From contig NZ_JAFBCM010000001.1 in NCBI RefSeq assembly GCF_016907715.1, positions 5,704,001 through 5,768,000 on the forward strand: a stretch of DNA of 64,000 nucleotides, given 5' to 3'. This DNA is from Tenggerimyces flavus. Its GTDB lineage: Bacteria > Actinomycetota > Actinomycetes > Propionibacteriales > Actinopolymorphaceae. Shown here piece by piece: positions 35,015 through 45,075 of this stretch. The position numbers and the translations under genes are program-made. The notes under the pieces are model-generated. The model saw nothing but the letters and a program-made list of their open reading frames with translations, was not told where the DNA came from and did no database searches. How positions within the stretch are numbered: the stretch's first letter is position 1; every line of letters begins with the position of its first letter.

Positions 35015-36769
35015 TCAGCGCTGCTCGATCCGCGAGATCAGCCAGCCGGCGCCCGGCTGCTGGACGAGCGTGATCCGGCGCGACGTGACCGCTCCGGCGG
35101 GGCGCTCGTTGCGTTCGCCGGAGGACTGCACGACGGTGTACGGCTGCAGCTGGTCGACCACGTCCAGGACGGTCTGGGTGGCGGTCTCGCTCACGATCAC
35201 GAGGTTCTTGATGTCGAACCGCAGCCCCTCGAGCTTGCAGCCGGCCTTGACGCACTTGTCGACCTCGGTCCGGTCCTTGGCCAGCAGCTCCGAGCCCGCG
35301 ATGTAGACGCGGGACAGTGGCGCGATGTCGGGGCCGGCGAACGCTCGGGCGCGTTCGGTGTCGAGCCCGTTCAGCACTGACCGCCAGCGCGCGTCCGGAC
35401 CGGCCGTCGCCCCCGGCGTCGGCGGCGTGGTGGTGGTCGGGACCGGGGACAGCGGGCTGGTGACCGTCGGGAGCGGCTCGGGGCTGAACGTGGGGGTCTG
35501 CTCCGGGGACGGCGAGGTCGATGCCGAGGGGGTGGCGGAGGGCTCGGCCGACACGCTCGGCGTCGTCTCGGGCTGGGTGATCGTCGGCGGGTCGACCGGT
35601 CCGGCGTACTTCGCCCAGGCCAGTCCGGCGACGATCGCCACCGCGATGAGGATCGGACCGAGGATCGCGGCCCCGATGATCAGGCGGCGACGCCTGCGCC
35701 CGGCCTCGATCAGCTCGGCGTCGAAGTCCTCGATCGAGTCCGGCGACTCGAAGCCGCCGGGCGGCGGCCGGTGCCCCGGCGGTCTCGGCGGACCGGGCGG
35801 CCCTGGCGGGCCCTGTGGGCCGGGTGCCGGTCCGCCGCCGAGGTTGTGCACGAACGGGTCCTGCTCCGACGAGTTCCCCGGCACCGCCGGCGGCGGCCCG
35901 GGCGGGGGCTGCTGGCCGGGCGGTTGGGGCGGCTTCTGGGCCTCCGCCGCCTTCGCCTGCTCTGCCATCTTCGCCAGGTCCGCGTCGGTGAGAACGAGCC
36001 CTACGGGGAAGCGGATCGGCGCCGGCGGGCAGGCGGCGTACACGAGCTCGGAGAGCTGACCCGCGGTCGGCCGCCGCGGCGCGAGCGGCTGCAGGCCGGC
36101 CTCGACCGCGTGCACCAGGCCGGGCGGCAGGTCCTTGCGCTGCTCGGCCAGCGGCTGCCGAGCTGTGCCGGCCTTGGGCGGCTCGCCGGTCAGCGCGGTC
36201 GCGGCGCAGACGGCGAGCGCGTACACGTCGCCCGGCGGCGTACTGCTCTGGGCCGAGGAGGACTCGTCGAAATAGCCGTGCGTACGAAGGGCCTCGCCTC
36301 CCTCGATCAGCGACAGCAGGCCGAGGTCGGCGAGGACCGGCCGCCCGTCGCCGGTGTACAGGATGTGGTCCGGCGTGACGTCGCCGTGGACGAGGCCGCG
36401 CTCGTGCGCCGCGGCGAGCGCTTCGGCGATCGGCGCGATCGTCGTGACGACCTCGGCCGGATCGAGCGGACCGCGGGCGCTCAGCAGCTCGGCGAGGCTG
36501 CCGCCGTCGGCGTAGTCGAGGACGAACACGACCTCTTCGTCGAGCGGGATCGCCTCGCGGATGCGCAGCAGATGCGGGTGGCCGATGAGGCCGAGGATCG
36601 ACACGATCCGCTTCGCCTCGTCGCGGGCAGGGCCGTGCGGGATCCGTACGCGCTTCAACGCAACGTGATCGCCCGAGGCCTCGTGCCGGGCTTGCCAGAC
36701 CTCACCGGTGGGGCTGGCACTTACCAGCCCTTGCACCTGGAAGCCGGGAACGCCGAAGCCGCCCTGCAT
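35015..36769 (-). CDS. Ser/Thr kinase-like receptor, probable pseudokinase
   Basis: Membrane protein of 584 residues with an N-terminal kinase-like domain (about 1-265), a Pro/Gly-rich linker, a single transmembrane helix near 355-380 (LIIGAAILGPILIAVAIVAGLAW), a Ser/Thr/Pro-rich spacer and an extracellular alpha/beta domain of about 130 residues. Active-site residues are degenerate: the glycine loop reads SASPTGEV, the catalytic loop HGDVTPDHIL has Thr for Lys and His for Asn, and DFG is DLG; the ATP Lys in VALKRV remains. Ten bp separate it from the paralogous kinase gene upstream. Signalling or scaffold role inferred. Confidence 0.85.
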   Translation of the reverse strand: MQGGFGVPGFQVQGLVSASPTGEVWQARHEASGDHVALKRVRIPHGPARDEAKRIVSILGLIGHPHLLRIREAIPLDEEVVFVLDYADGGSLAELLSARGPLDPAEVVTTIAPIAEALAAAHERGLVHGDVTPDHILYTGDGRPVLADLGLLSLIEGGEALRTHGYFDESSSAQSSTPPGDVYALAVCAATALTGEPPKAGTARQPLAEQRKDLPPGLVHAVEAGLQPLAPRRPTAGQLSELVYAACPPAPIRFPVGLVLTDADLAKMAEQAKAAEAQKPPQPPGQQPPPGPPPAVPGNSSEQDPFVHNLGGGPAPGPQGPPGPPGPPRPPGHRPPPGGFESPDSIEDFDAELIEAGRRRRRLIIGAAILGPILIAVAIVAGLAWAKYAGPVDPPTITQPETTPSVSAEPSATPSASTSPSPEQTPTFSPEPLPTVTSPLSPVPTTTTPPTPGATAGPDARWRSVLNGLDTERARAFAGPDIAPLSRVYIAGSELLAKDRTEVDKCVKAGCKLEGLRFDIKNLVIVSETATQTVLDVVDQLQPYTVVQSSGERNERPAGAVTSRRITLVQQPGAGWLISRIEQR

Positions 36770-36779
36770 CGCTACCTGC

Positions 36780-38351
36780 TCACCCCGCCTGCACGCTGTC
36801 GAAGATCAACCAGCCACCCTGGCCGTCGGGCACGAGCGTGATCGTGAACCGCCTCGGGTCCCCGCCCGGTGCCGAGAGCCGCCGACCGTCGGTCGTGACC
36901 AGCGTGTACGCCTGCAGCTGGCTGGTCACGTCGAGCACGACCCGTTGATCGTCCTCGGAGATGATCTTGACAGATGAAACGGGAGTCTGCAGACCCTCCG
37001 CGCTGTTGTAACCCTTGTCCTTCAGCTCGGTGCGGATGGTCTTCTGGTCCTTGGCCAGGCCCGGCGAGTTGGCCGCGTAGGCCCTGGTCAGCAGTGCGGG
37101 ATCACCCTTCGCGTACGCCTCCTCCCGACGCTTGTCGAGCCCGTTGAGGATGCCGGTCCACCGCGCCGACGCGTCGCCGGTCCCTGTGCCGGTACTGGTG
37201 CTCGTGGGGTTCGTGGTCGGCGAGGCTGACAAGGAGCTGCTGGCCGTCGGGTCGGGCTTCGGGTCGGCGCCGCGGGGCCAGAACACGAACGCGGTGATCG
37301 CGATCGCGAGGACGAGCAGCGGGAGTCCGACCGCGAGCAGAATCAGGGCCGTCCGCCGCTGGGGTGGCTCGTCCTCGTCGTCGCCCTGCTGTTGAGGCGG
37401 CGGGCCGACGGGGAACGTCGAGGTCGGCGGGGTCTGCGCGGGCGGCTGGACGTTCGACGGCGGGGTCGGCTGGAACGTCGCCGGCGGCGGGATCAGGCTC
37501 GAGATGAACGGGTCGTCGTCGGGCTGTTGCTGCGTCGGCGGCGCCGAGGATCCGCCGGAGCCCGGGAGGGAGGTGAGCCCCTCCGGGAACCGTACGGGCG
37601 CCGCCGCGGCCGCCGTGGCGAGCAGCTCGGCGAACTGGCTCGCGTTCGGCCTCGCCGCGGGCTCCGGGTGCAGGCCTGCCTCGACCGCGTGGGCGAGGCC
37701 GGACGGCACGCCGGGCGCGACCTGGTGCAGGGGCGCGCGCTTCTGGTTCGGGTCGGGCGGCGTGCCGGTCAGCGCGGTGAGGCAGACCGCGGCGAGCGCG
37801 TACACGTCGCCCTCCGCCGTCGGCCCGCTGGTCGGCAGCCCCGAGGGGTCGGTGTAGCCGTGGGTGCCGAGTGCCTCACCACCGTCGACGAGCGCGAGCA
37901 GGCCGAGGTCGGTGACCTGCGGGCGGCCGTCGGCGGAGAACAGGATGTTCTCCGGCGTGAGGTCGCCGTGCACCAGCCCGCGGGCGTGGGCGGCCGCGAG
38001 GGCCTGCGCCGCTCCCCCGACGACCGTGACGACCTCGCCCGGGTCGAGCGTGCCGCGGACCAGCAGCAGCTGGCCGAGACTGCCGCCGTTGGCGTGCTCG
38101 AGGACGAACACGATCTCGTCGCCGTACGGCAGCATCTGCTGGACGCCGAGCAGGTTCGGATGGCTGAGGAGGTCGAGCGTGGACACCAGTCGTCGGGCCC
38201 GGTCGCGGGCCTCGTCGTCGCGCGGGCGAAGGCGTTTGAGCGCGACCTGCCGGTGGCTCGCCTTGTCGCGCGCGAGCCACACCTCGCCCGCCGGTCCGGC
38301 GCCGAGGAGGCCTTCGATCTCGTAGCCCTCGACCACGAAGTCGCCCTGCAT
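36780..38351 (-). CDS. Ser/Thr protein kinase with extracellular domain (paralogue of the next gene)
   Basis: The 523-residue protein shares its layout with the gene at 35015: kinase domain (about 1-265), Pro/Gln-rich linker, transmembrane helix near 325-345 ([24 protein letters not shown]), Ser/Thr spacer and an extracellular domain with [14 protein letters not shown] matching ARWRSVLNGLDTER of its neighbour. Here the glycine loop [11 protein letters not shown] Lys (VALKRL), catalytic Asp and Asn ([10 protein letters not shown]) and the Asp of DLG are present, though the catalytic-loop Lys is Thr. Activity is plausible. The pair looks like a tandem duplication. It is divergent from lipB. Confidence 0.87.
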   Translation of the reverse strand: MQGDFVVEGYEIEGLLGAGPAGEVWLARDKASHRQVALKRLRPRDDEARDRARRLVSTLDLLSHPNLLGVQQMLPYGDEIVFVLEHANGGSLGQLLLVRGTLDPGEVVTVVGGAAQALAAAHARGLVHGDLTPENILFSADGRPQVTDLGLLALVDGGEALGTHGYTDPSGLPTSGPTAEGDVYALAAVCLTALTGTPPDPNQKRAPLHQVAPGVPSGLAHAVEAGLHPEPAARPNASQFAELLATAAAAAPVRFPEGLTSLPGSGGSSAPPTQQQPDDDPFISSLIPPPATFQPTPPSNVQPPAQTPPTSTFPVGPPPQQQGDDEDEPPQRRTALILLAVGLPLLVLAIAITAFVFWPRGADPKPDPTASSSLSASPTTNPTSTSTGTGTGDASARWTGILNGLDKRREEAYAKGDPALLTRAYAANSPGLAKDQKTIRTELKDKGYNSAEGLQTPVSSVKIISEDDQRVVLDVTSQLQAYTLVTTDGRRLSAPGGDPRRFTITLVPDGQGGWLIFDSVQAG

Positions 38352-38431
38352 GGGCTAAGCCTTTCAGAACGTCACGTAACGGCCCGCGCCACGCCCGGGT
38401 TGTCCACAGCCTCAGGCGTAGGGTGGCGGTT

Positions 38432-39085
38432 GTGACCTTGCGATTCATTCGATACGGGTTCGGGGACCAGGCGGTCGGCTACGAGCAGGCGTGGGCCGAG
38501 CAGCGACGGCTGCACGCGCTGCGGGTCGCGGACGAGATCCCCGACACGGTGCTGCTGCTGGAGCACCAGCCGGTCTACACCGCCGGCAAGCGCACCGAGC
38601 CGCACGAGCGGCCGTTCGACGGTACGCCGGTGGTCGACACCGACCGCGGCGGCAAGATCACCTGGCATGGGCCGGGCCAGCTGGTCGGGTACCCGATCGT
38701 CAAGCTCTCCGAGCCGATCGACGTCGTGGCGTTCGTCCGTCGGCTGGAGGAGATGATGATCGCGGTCTGCGCCGAGATCGGCGTTCCCGCTGGTCAGATC
38801 GAGGGCCGCAGCGGTACGTGGGTCTCCGCCGACTCCCGCGGACCCGACCGCAAGCTCGGCGCGATCGGTCTGCGCGTCGCGTCCGGAGTGACCATGCACG
38901 GCTTCGCGTTGAACGTCGACTGCGACCTGTCCGTGTTCAGCCGCATCGTGCCCTGCGGCATCGCCGACGCCGGCGTCACCTCACTGGCGGCCGAGCTCGA
39001 CCGGCCGGTGACCGTGGAGGACGTGCTTCCCCTGACCGAGCGCTACCTCGCCGCGTTCCTCGCCCCTGCGACGGTTCCCGCCTAG
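38432..39085 (+). CDS. lipB: Octanoyltransferase
   Basis: Moves octanoyl from acyl carrier protein to lipoyl domains, the first step of lipoate synthesis. The 217-residue protein has [33 protein letters not shown], the catalytic Lys in [10 protein letters not shown] and the catalytic Cys in [14 protein letters not shown] prefer GTG 38432 (VTLRFIRYG), since AGGG lies 8 nt upstream; GTG 38423 is possible. The lipA gene follows 0.6 kb downstream, with an NTPase gene on the other strand between, and the lipoylated E2 and E3 genes lie upstream. It ends overlapping the NTPase stop by 4 bp. Confidence 0.95.
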   Translation: MTLRFIRYGFGDQAVGYEQAWAEQRRLHALRVADEIPDTVLLLEHQPVYTAGKRTEPHERPFDGTPVVDTDRGGKITWHGPGQLVGYPIVKLSEPIDVVAFVRRLEEMMIAVCAEIGVPAGQIEGRSGTWVSADSRGPDRKLGAIGLRVASGVTMHGFALNVDCDLSVFSRIVPCGIADAGVTSLAAELDRPVTVEDVLPLTERYLAAFLAPATVPA

Positions 39086-39657
39086 GCCTCGACGCGCTCG
39101 GTCGCCGGGGCGAACGTGAACTCCGGGTTCCGGAACGGCACCAGCGCGAGCACCATCGCGTGCGCGTAGTACGAGACGCGGTCGATGATCCCGCCGGTCA
39201 GCGGGCCCACCGTTCCCGGGCCGCGCTTGGTGTCGCTCTCGCCGAACACGCTGTCCGTCGCCTCGCCCAGCTCCACACCGGACCGGACCAGGTCGGCGAT
39301 CTCCCGCGGCAGCGTGAACGTCGCTGTACGGCTCTCGCCGCGCCGCAGCTCACCTTCGGCGGTGCGCCCCAGCACGACCGCCCAGGCCATCGCCTCGAGC
39401 TCGCCGTCCCGTTCGGTCACGCCGCCCTCCAGCCCGACCCAGTAGTCGGCGTCCGGGCGCAAGGCTAGGGCGCCCTCCGCGCGGACCCGGGCGCCGCGGA
39501 GCGTCTCCTCGTCCCCGATCGGCTGGTCCGGCATCCCGTGCTCGACCTCGACCACGACAGCGTCGACGTCCTTGATGCCGAGGGCGACTCGTACCGCCTC
39601 CAGGGTGGCCCGCTTCTTCACCGGGTTGGCCGAGGCGATGGCTACGCAGATAGACAC
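39082..39657 (-). CDS. Inosine/xanthosine triphosphatase (DUF84/YjjX)
   Basis: House-cleaning nucleotide hydrolase that removes ITP and XTP. The 191-residue product begins [22 protein letters not shown] and contains [56 protein letters not shown] and [17 protein letters not shown], all typical of the YjjX family. GTG 39657 gives the usual length (170-190); the open frame continues upstream without similarity. It lies between lipB and lipA on the opposite strand. Confidence 0.88.
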   Translation of the reverse strand: MSICVAIASANPVKKRATLEAVRVALGIKDVDAVVVEVEHGMPDQPIGDEETLRGARVRAEGALALRPDADYWVGLEGGVTERDGELEAMAWAVVLGRTAEGELRRGESRTATFTLPREIADLVRSGVELGEATDSVFGESDTKRGPGTVGPLTGGIIDRVSYYAHAMVLALVPFRNPEFTFAPATERVEA

Positions 39658-39714
39658 GTCGACCCACAGTAGCCAACCTCGGCTAACGAGGCCTGGGGAC
39701 GTAGGGTGAGAACC

Positions 39715-40656
39715 GTGACCGTGGCCCCAGAAGGACGCAAGCTGATGCGCCTGGAGGTGCGCAACTCCGAGACGCCCATCGAGAAGAAGCCCGAGTGGAT
39801 CAAGACGCGGGCGAAGATGGGTCCGGAGTACACCGAGCTGCGCAGCCTCGTGAAGTCCGAACAGCTCCACACCGTGTGTCAGGAAGCCGGCTGTCCCAAC
39901 ATCTACGAGTGTTGGGAGGACCGCGAGGCGACGTTCCTGATCGGTGGCGACCAGTGCACGCGGCGCTGCGACTTCTGCCAGATCGACACCGGCCGTCCGG
40001 TCGACCTCGATCGCGACGAGCCGCGGCGGGTGGCGGAGTCGGTCCGCACGATGGGCCTGCGGTACGCCACGATCACCGGCGTCTGCCGCGACGACCTCGA
40101 GGACGAGGGCATCTGGCTGTACTCCGAGACCATCCGCCAGGTGCACGAGCTCAACCCCGGCACCGGCGTGGAGATGCTGGCCCCGGACTTCTCCGGTCGC
40201 GACGAGCTGCTGACCGAGCTGTTCTCGACCCGGCCCGAGGTGTTCGCGCACAACATCGAGACCGTGCCGCGGATCTTCCGGCGGATCCGGCCGGGCTTCC
40301 GGTACGAGCGTTCGCTGGACGTGCTCCGGGCGGCTCGGGCGTACGGGCTGGTGACGAAGTCGAACCTCATCCTCGGGATGGGCGAGACGCGGGAAGAGGT
40401 CACCGGCGCGATGCAGGACCTGCTGTCCGCGGGCACCGAGCTGCTCACGATCACCCAGTACCTGCGGCCGTCCGTACGGCACCACCCGGTGGAGCGTTGG
40501 GTGAAGCCGGAGGAGTTCGTGGAGATGCGCGAAGAGGCGCTGGCGATGGGTTTTGCCGGCGTGATGGCGGGGCCGCTCGTACGTTCGTCGTATCGGGCTG
40601 GCCGCCTCTACCAGCAGGCTCTAGAGTCGAGGCGCCTCCCGGCCGCAGCCGGCTGA
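39715..40656 (+). CDS. lipA: Lipoyl synthase
   Basis: Radical SAM enzyme that inserts two sulfurs into protein-bound octanoyl groups. The auxiliary cluster motif is [12 protein letters not shown] and the radical SAM motif is [48 protein letters not shown] and the C-terminal Ser of VRSSYRAG are also conserved. GTG 39715 ([17 protein letters not shown]) has AGGGTGAG at good distance; GTG 39706 is an alternative. It depends on Fe-S supply, for which ErpA at 13 kb is a candidate. It is followed after 25 bp by a DUF4191 gene. Confidence 0.96.
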   Translation: MTVAPEGRKLMRLEVRNSETPIEKKPEWIKTRAKMGPEYTELRSLVKSEQLHTVCQEAGCPNIYECWEDREATFLIGGDQCTRRCDFCQIDTGRPVDLDRDEPRRVAESVRTMGLRYATITGVCRDDLEDEGIWLYSETIRQVHELNPGTGVEMLAPDFSGRDELLTELFSTRPEVFAHNIETVPRIFRRIRPGFRYERSLDVLRAARAYGLVTKSNLILGMGETREEVTGAMQDLLSAGTELLTITQYLRPSVRHHPVERWVKPEEFVEMREEALAMGFAGVMAGPLVRSSYRAGRLYQQALESRRLPAAAG

Positions 40657-40681
40657 GGCCCCATCCCGCGAGAAGGAACTC

Positions 40682-41377
40682 ATGGCGAAGAACGACGCAC
40701 CCGAAGAGAAGCCAGGCCGGCTCAAGCAGATCCGCCAGGCGTACCGGATCACCGCGGAGGCGCAGCCGCTCATCTGGCTCGTCCTGCTCGGGATCTTCCT
40801 CGGCGTGGTCGCGGTCTTCGTCGTGGCTGGTCTGCTGCTGAACCAGGTGCTGTTCCTCACGATCATGGGCATCCCGTTCGGCTTCCTGGCGGCAACGATC
40901 ATCTTCGGCCGGCGGGTCGAGAAGGCAGCGTACGCCCGGCTCGAGGGCCAGCTCGGCGCGGGCGCAAACGCGCTGTCGACGCTGCGGCGCGGCTGGACCG
41001 TCGACGCGGCGGTCGCGGTGACGCGAAACCAGGACATCGTGCACCGGGTCGTCGGGCGGCCGGGCATCGTGCTCGTCGGCGAGGGTGCGGCGAACCGGAT
41101 CGGCAACCTGCTGGCGAACGAGAAGAAGAAGCACTCGCGGGTCGCGCCGGAGACGCCGATCTACGACGTGGTGGTGGGCGACGAGGAGGGGCAGGTTCCG
41201 CTGCGGAAGCTGTCGCTGCACGTCCAGAAGCTGCCGCGCAACCTCCGTCCCCCGGAGGTGACCGAGGTGCTGCACCGGCTGAAGGCGTTGTCGGTGACGC
41301 GGCAGACGCTGCCGATCCCGAAGGGGCCGCTGCCGAAGAACGTGAAGCTGCCTCCGGGCAGCGCGCGGCCCCGCTAG
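40682..41377 (+). CDS. DUF4191 membrane protein
   Basis: Conserved actinobacterial protein normally found directly after lipA. The 231-residue product starts MAKNDAPEEKPGRLKQIRQAY, has two hydrophobic helices (PLIWLVLLGIFLGVVAVFVVAGLLL and LFLTIMGIPFGFLAATIIFG) and a cytoplasmic C-terminal domain with ALSTLRRGWTVDAAVAVTRNQDIVHRVVGRPGIVLVGEG. GAAGGA lies before the ATG at 40682. Function unknown; position suggests a link to lipoate enzymes or membrane metabolism. Confidence 0.88.
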   Translation: MAKNDAPEEKPGRLKQIRQAYRITAEAQPLIWLVLLGIFLGVVAVFVVAGLLLNQVLFLTIMGIPFGFLAATIIFGRRVEKAAYARLEGQLGAGANALSTLRRGWTVDAAVAVTRNQDIVHRVVGRPGIVLVGEGAANRIGNLLANEKKKHSRVAPETPIYDVVVGDEEGQVPLRKLSLHVQKLPRNLRPPEVTEVLHRLKALSVTRQTLPIPKGPLPKNVKLPPGSARPR

Positions 41378-41382
41378 GCGTC

Positions 41383-41937
41383 GTGGAGCCGGTCACCGCG
41401 CTGGTCGTCGTGGACGTCCAGCGGGGGTTCGTGACGGGCACGGCGCCGGTCCCGTCGGCGTCGGCCCTGCTGTCGTCGCTCTCGTCGTTGCTCGACGCCG
41501 CCCGGTCGGCTGGGGCGTTGGTCGTCCACCTGCAGAACGACGGGCCGCCGGGGTCGACGGACGAGCCGGGGACGCCTACCTGGGAGCTGCACTTCGCTCC
41601 CTTGGGCGGCGAGCCAGTGGTGCGGAAGCCCGAGGACGACGGCTTCGCCGGGACACCGCTGGGCTCCCTGCTGGAGTCGTCCTCGGTGAAGCGGCTGGCC
41701 GTCTGCGGGCTGATGTCGGAGATGTGCGTCGCGGCGACCGCGCGGACGGCCCTGGCTCGCGAGTACGGCGTGGTGCTGCCGCACGACTCGCACGCGACGT
41801 TCGACGTTCCGCCGAGCGACGCCTTCCCGACGCCGGTCCCGGCAGCCGTAGCCTCGCGCGTCGTGGAGTGGTCGCTGGGCTCGGAGGTCGAGCTCGTTCC
41901 GTCCTGGTCCGACGTCCCGTTCGGACCCCGGGCCTAG
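41383..41937 (+). CDS. Isochorismatase-family cysteine hydrolase
   Basis: Small amidase-type hydrolase of 184 residues. The catalytic triad is visible: Asp in LVVVDVQRGFV, Lys in EPVVRKPEDDGFAGT and Cys in VCGLMSEMCVAATARTAL, with the cis-peptide-like GLMSEMCV loop. Substrate unknown; nicotinamidase, isochorismatase and carbamoyl hydrolases share this pattern. GTG 41383 follows the DUF4191 gene by 5 bp. It converges on the RDD gene with a 4-bp overlap. Confidence 0.87.
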   Translation: MEPVTALVVVDVQRGFVTGTAPVPSASALLSSLSSLLDAARSAGALVVHLQNDGPPGSTDEPGTPTWELHFAPLGGEPVVRKPEDDGFAGTPLGSLLESSSVKRLAVCGLMSEMCVAATARTALAREYGVVLPHDSHATFDVPPSDAFPTPVPAAVASRVVEWSLGSEVELVPSWSDVPFGPRA

Positions 41938-42356
41938 TCCGCCTTCGGCGGCATCTTGCCGATCGCCGTGCCCGCGAGGCGGTCGTGCAGGCCGCGGCCG
42001 TCGGAGCCGAGGACCACGAACGGCGGGATGATCAGCATCACGCCGAGGGTGCGGATCGCCGCCTTGAGGAAGCCGACCGGTCTGCCGTCCGGCCGTACGA
42101 CCGCCAGCCGGCGCACCTTGTGCCCCACCGACCCGCCGAACACCGCCGTCATCACCCAGATCTGCACGAAGAAGATCGTGAGCGGCAGCAGGTCGTGCCA
42201 GGTCGTCGGTGCCTGCCACAGGCCCACGTCCCGCACGATCGCGAACGCCACCGCGTTCGCGAGCAGCCAGTCCACGAACACGGCCACGAACCGGGCGCCC
42301 CAGGTCGCGGTCTGTCCGTTGTCGGTCGCCCCGCGTGCGGCTGCCTGCTGACTCAT
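41934..42356 (-). CDS. RDD family membrane protein
   Basis: The 140-residue protein has the RDD signature residues in GARFVAVFVDWLLANAVAFAI, a second helix LLPLTIFFVQIWVMTAVFGGSVGHKVRRLAVVRPDG and a third ILIIPPFVVLGSDGRGLHDRLAGT. Family members are small membrane proteins of uncertain role. It is divergent from glnA; the two start codons are 161 bp apart. In Mycobacterium an RDD gene also precedes glnA1. Confidence 0.88.
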   Translation of the reverse strand: MSQQAAARGATDNGQTATWGARFVAVFVDWLLANAVAFAIVRDVGLWQAPTTWHDLLPLTIFFVQIWVMTAVFGGSVGHKVRRLAVVRPDGRPVGFLKAAIRTLGVMLIIPPFVVLGSDGRGLHDRLAGTAIGKMPPKAD

Positions 42357-42435
42357 GCGACAAGGCTATGTGGGGTCCCGTAGGCGCCGAAAGCGCGGCT
42401 GGCCATAGTGTCTTCCCTGGAGTCAGACACGGGGC

Positions 42436-42451
42436 GTAACACGTGCGCAAC
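42436..42451 (+). promoter_or_regulatory. Possible GlnR box upstream of glnA
   Basis: GTAAC at 42436-42440, six bases, then GCAAC at 42447-42451 matches the a-site/b-site layout of actinobacterial GlnR boxes (GTnAC-n6-GnAAC), with C in place of the usual A in the b-site. It is 66 bp before the glnA start codon, and glnA is a classical GlnR target. Only one a-b pair is seen. Confidence 0.4.
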
Positions 42452-42517
42452 ATGTGTGACATGGCCGGGAAACCGCGCGATCCTACGGTCGCCCGCAAGA
42501 GACGGAGGAGGGGCCGG

Positions 42518-43942
42518 ATGTTCCAAAACGCCGACGAGCTGTTGGCTTTCGTTCGTGACGAGGGCGTCGAGTTCATCGACGTACGGTTCTGCGACCTACC
42601 GGGCGTGATGCAGCACTTCAACGTGCCTGCGTCGTCGTTCGACGAGGCCGCGTTCGCCGAGGGCCAGATGTTCGACGGATCGTCGATCCGCGGCTTCCAG
42701 GCGATCCACGAGTCCGACATGAAGCTGATCCCGGACCCGGCGACCGCGTTCGTCGACCCGTTCCGCGCCCGCAAGACGCTGGCGCTGAACTTCTCGATCG
42801 TCGACCCCTTCACCGACGAGGCGTACAGCCGCGACCCGCGCAACGTCGCCGCCAAGGCCGAGGCCTACCTCAAGGCCAGCGGGATCGCCGACACCGCGTA
42901 CTTCGGGCCGGAGGCGGAGTTCTACGTCTTCGACGACGTGCGCTTCGAGACCAAGGCCAACGCCGGGTACTACTTCCTCGACTCGATCGAGGGCGCGTGG
43001 AACACCGGCGCCGAGCAGCCCGAGGGCAACCAGGCGTACAAGCCGCGCTACAAGGGCGGCTACTTCCCGGTGTCCCCGAACGACCACTTCGCCGACCTGC
43101 GTGACGAGATGGTCGCGCGGCTGATCGAGGTCGGGATCACGGTCGAACGCTCGCACCACGAGGTGGGTACGGCGGGCCAGGCCGAGATCAACCACAAGTT
43201 CGACTCGCTGCTGCACGCGGGCGACAAGCTGATGCTCTACAAGTACGTGATCAAGAACGTGGCGTGGGAGGACGGCCGTACGGCGACGTTCATGCCCAAG
43301 CCGATCTTCGGCGACAACGGCAACGGCATGCACTGCCACCAGAGCCTGTGGAAGGACGGCCAGCCGCTGTTCTACGACGAGCTCGGGTACGGCGGCCTGT
43401 CCGACCTCGGGCGCTGGTACATCGGTGGGCTCCTGAAGCACGCGCCGGCGCTGCTGGCGTTCACGAACCCGACGGTGAACTCGTACCACCGCCTGGTGCC
43501 GGGCTTCGAAGCGCCGGTCAACCTCGTGTACTCCCAGCGCAACCGCTCCGCGGCGGTCCGGATCCCGGTGACGGGGACCTCGGCGAAGGCGAAGCGGATC
43601 GAGTTCCGGGTGCCGGACCCGTCCTGCAACCCGTACCTCGCGTTCTCCGCGATGGTCATGGCCGGCATCGACGGCATCCGAAACAAGGTGGAGCCGCCGG
43701 AGCCGATCGACAAGGACCTCTACGAGCTGCCGCCGGACGAGCACTCCGCGGTGCAGCAGGTGCCGGGATCGCTGGACGAGGTGCTGGTCCACCTCGAGAA
43801 CGACCACGAGTTCCTCCAGGAGGGCGGCGTCTTCACGCCCGACCTGATCGAGACGTGGATCGACTGGAAGCGGGCCAACGAGATCGACCCCATCCGCCTC
43901 CGCCCCCACCCGCACGAGTTCGAGCTGTATTTCGACATCTGA
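42518..43942 (+). CDS. glnA: Glutamine synthetase type I
   Basis: Makes glutamine from glutamate and ammonia. The 474-residue protein begins [24 protein letters not shown] and has [18 protein letters not shown], the ATP site [29 protein letters not shown] and the adenylylation site [10 protein letters not shown] with Tyr near residue 401. Presence of that Tyr and of glnE in the same window indicates control by adenylylation. ATG 42518 has GGAGGAGG upstream; the frame is open 25 codons earlier. The 3' end coincides with a direct repeat that may mark an old integration site. Confidence 0.97.
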   Translation: MFQNADELLAFVRDEGVEFIDVRFCDLPGVMQHFNVPASSFDEAAFAEGQMFDGSSIRGFQAIHESDMKLIPDPATAFVDPFRARKTLALNFSIVDPFTDEAYSRDPRNVAAKAEAYLKASGIADTAYFGPEAEFYVFDDVRFETKANAGYYFLDSIEGAWNTGAEQPEGNQAYKPRYKGGYFPVSPNDHFADLRDEMVARLIEVGITVERSHHEVGTAGQAEINHKFDSLLHAGDKLMLYKYVIKNVAWEDGRTATFMPKPIFGDNGNGMHCHQSLWKDGQPLFYDELGYGGLSDLGRWYIGGLLKHAPALLAFTNPTVNSYHRLVPGFEAPVNLVYSQRNRSAAVRIPVTGTSAKAKRIEFRVPDPSCNPYLAFSAMVMAGIDGIRNKVEPPEPIDKDLYELPPDEHSAVQQVPGSLDEVLVHLENDHEFLQEGGVFTPDLIETWIDWKRANEIDPIRLRPHPHEFELYFDI

Positions 43943-44577
43943 TCCACGCAGGTCCTGGACCCGCAAGATCACCGCGAAAACGGCGGCTGACCTGTGGAAA
44001 CGCCTCTCGGCGCTTCCCACGGTCTGCCGCCGTTTTCCATGATCATGTGTACCGATGTGTATCGGCGCCTCGCCGCTCCACCGCGCGGGTCCGCGACAGA
44101 GCTCTCAGGTAGGAACAGGCAGCCTAATCGCGAGTTGCTCGTCCGCGCTTGGGAAGTCGTCGGTCCGGTGCTCGTCATCGCCCGGTGTTGCAGCTCGTTG
44201 CGGTCCGGCTGGGTCAGTCGGAGCGATGCCCAACGAGTGGGTTCTCGTGCGCCTAGTTCTCACAAGCCCGACGTGCTCCCCGGTCTTCGGCTTATGGCGC
44301 ACGCTGCAGGCGTGGCGTTGCGCGGGCGGCCGATGGTCTGGCGGCCTGGCTGAGCTCCCGCCGGTCGACAACCCCTCTCCCCCGCAGTCCTCACAACCAG
44401 CCAGGTTGAAAGTCGGAGCGGAAGGCGGCGGAGCCGATCACTTAGTGACGCCGAAGGCACTCTTGAGGCGCGGAGTGAAGACCCGGAGACTGGCGTGCGA
44501 GGAGGACGGGGCCTTGCACGGGACAGCTAGCGGCTATCTGCTGGTGCTGGGTTTCGGTTGATTTGTAGAGTGCGGAA
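43943..44577. other. Gene-free stretch after glnA
   Basis: Besides the glnA hairpin, these 635 bp hold no gene I can support. Open frames exist on both strands, but they have no recognisable domain, no ribosome site and mutually overlapping coding claims. A short sequence TGTGTACCGATGTGTA at 44046-44061 recurs imperfectly at 45306-45322 next to the integrase remnant. The stretch is probably degraded DNA of the old integrated element. Confidence 0.5.
43976..44037 (+). terminator. Hairpin downstream of glnA
   Basis: GAAAACGGCGGC at 43976-43987 pairs with GCCGCCGTTTTC at 44026-44037; an inner stem (GTGGAAACGCC with GGCGCTTCCCAC) makes a long compound hairpin. A similar hairpin, AACGGCGGCTGGCC with GGCCGCCGTTT, lies at 45396-45434 beyond the integrase remnant. 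Confidence 0.6.
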
Positions 44578-45075
44578 ATGCTGATCCGGGAGTGCACGGC
44601 CGCCGATGTGGAGCGGGTGGAGGAGGCATACCCGACGGGCGCGCATCGACGTCACGCTCGAACGGTAGAACGGCAACAGAGGGGTGAGTGCACGTTCTTG
44701 GTGGCTTGGGACGGTGAGGAGCCACTCGGTCATGGTGAGGTGATGTGGCAGGGGTGCAGTACCCCCGAGGTGCGCGCCGCATACCCGGAGTGCCCGGAGA
44801 TCAACGGGCTGCGCGTATACCGGGCCGATCTGCGGGGCCAAGGGATAGGCACGGCTCTGATCCGATCGGCCGAGGGCCGAGCCCGGGAGCGAGGGTTTCA
44901 GTGGATCGGACTTGGCGTGAGCGATGACAATCCGAGCGCGGCGCGCCTGTATGAGCGACTCACGTATGACGCCGGTATGCGCTACACCGCGGTATGGAGC
45001 TCCGAGGATGATGCGGGCGTCAAGCGCGTCTTCGAGGATCCACGCACGTTCATGGTGCGGGATCTCACCACCTAG
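44578..45075 (+). CDS. GNAT-family N-acetyltransferase in the glnA-end element
   Basis: The 165-residue protein starts MLIRECTAADVERVEEAYP and contains FLVAWDGEEPLGHGEVMW, the acetyl-CoA loop RVYRADLRGQGIGTALIRSAEGRARERG and GLGVSDDNPSAARLYERLTYD. The domain is complete. Codon use is less GC3-biased than in flanking housekeeping genes, for example several ATA, GTA and CGA codons, fitting a transferred gene. It lies between glnA and an integrase fragment. Substrate unknown. Confidence 0.8.
   Translation: MLIRECTAADVERVEEAYPTGAHRRHARTVERQQRGECTFLVAWDGEEPLGHGEVMWQGCSTPEVRAAYPECPEINGLRVYRADLRGQGIGTALIRSAEGRARERGFQWIGLGVSDDNPSAARLYERLTYDAGMRYTAVWSSEDDAGVKRVFEDPRTFMVRDLTT

Noticed and set aside
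44055-44561. Open frame after glnA (168 codons)
   Set aside because: No domain, no ribosome site, low-complexity composition and overlap with equally good frames on the minus strand.
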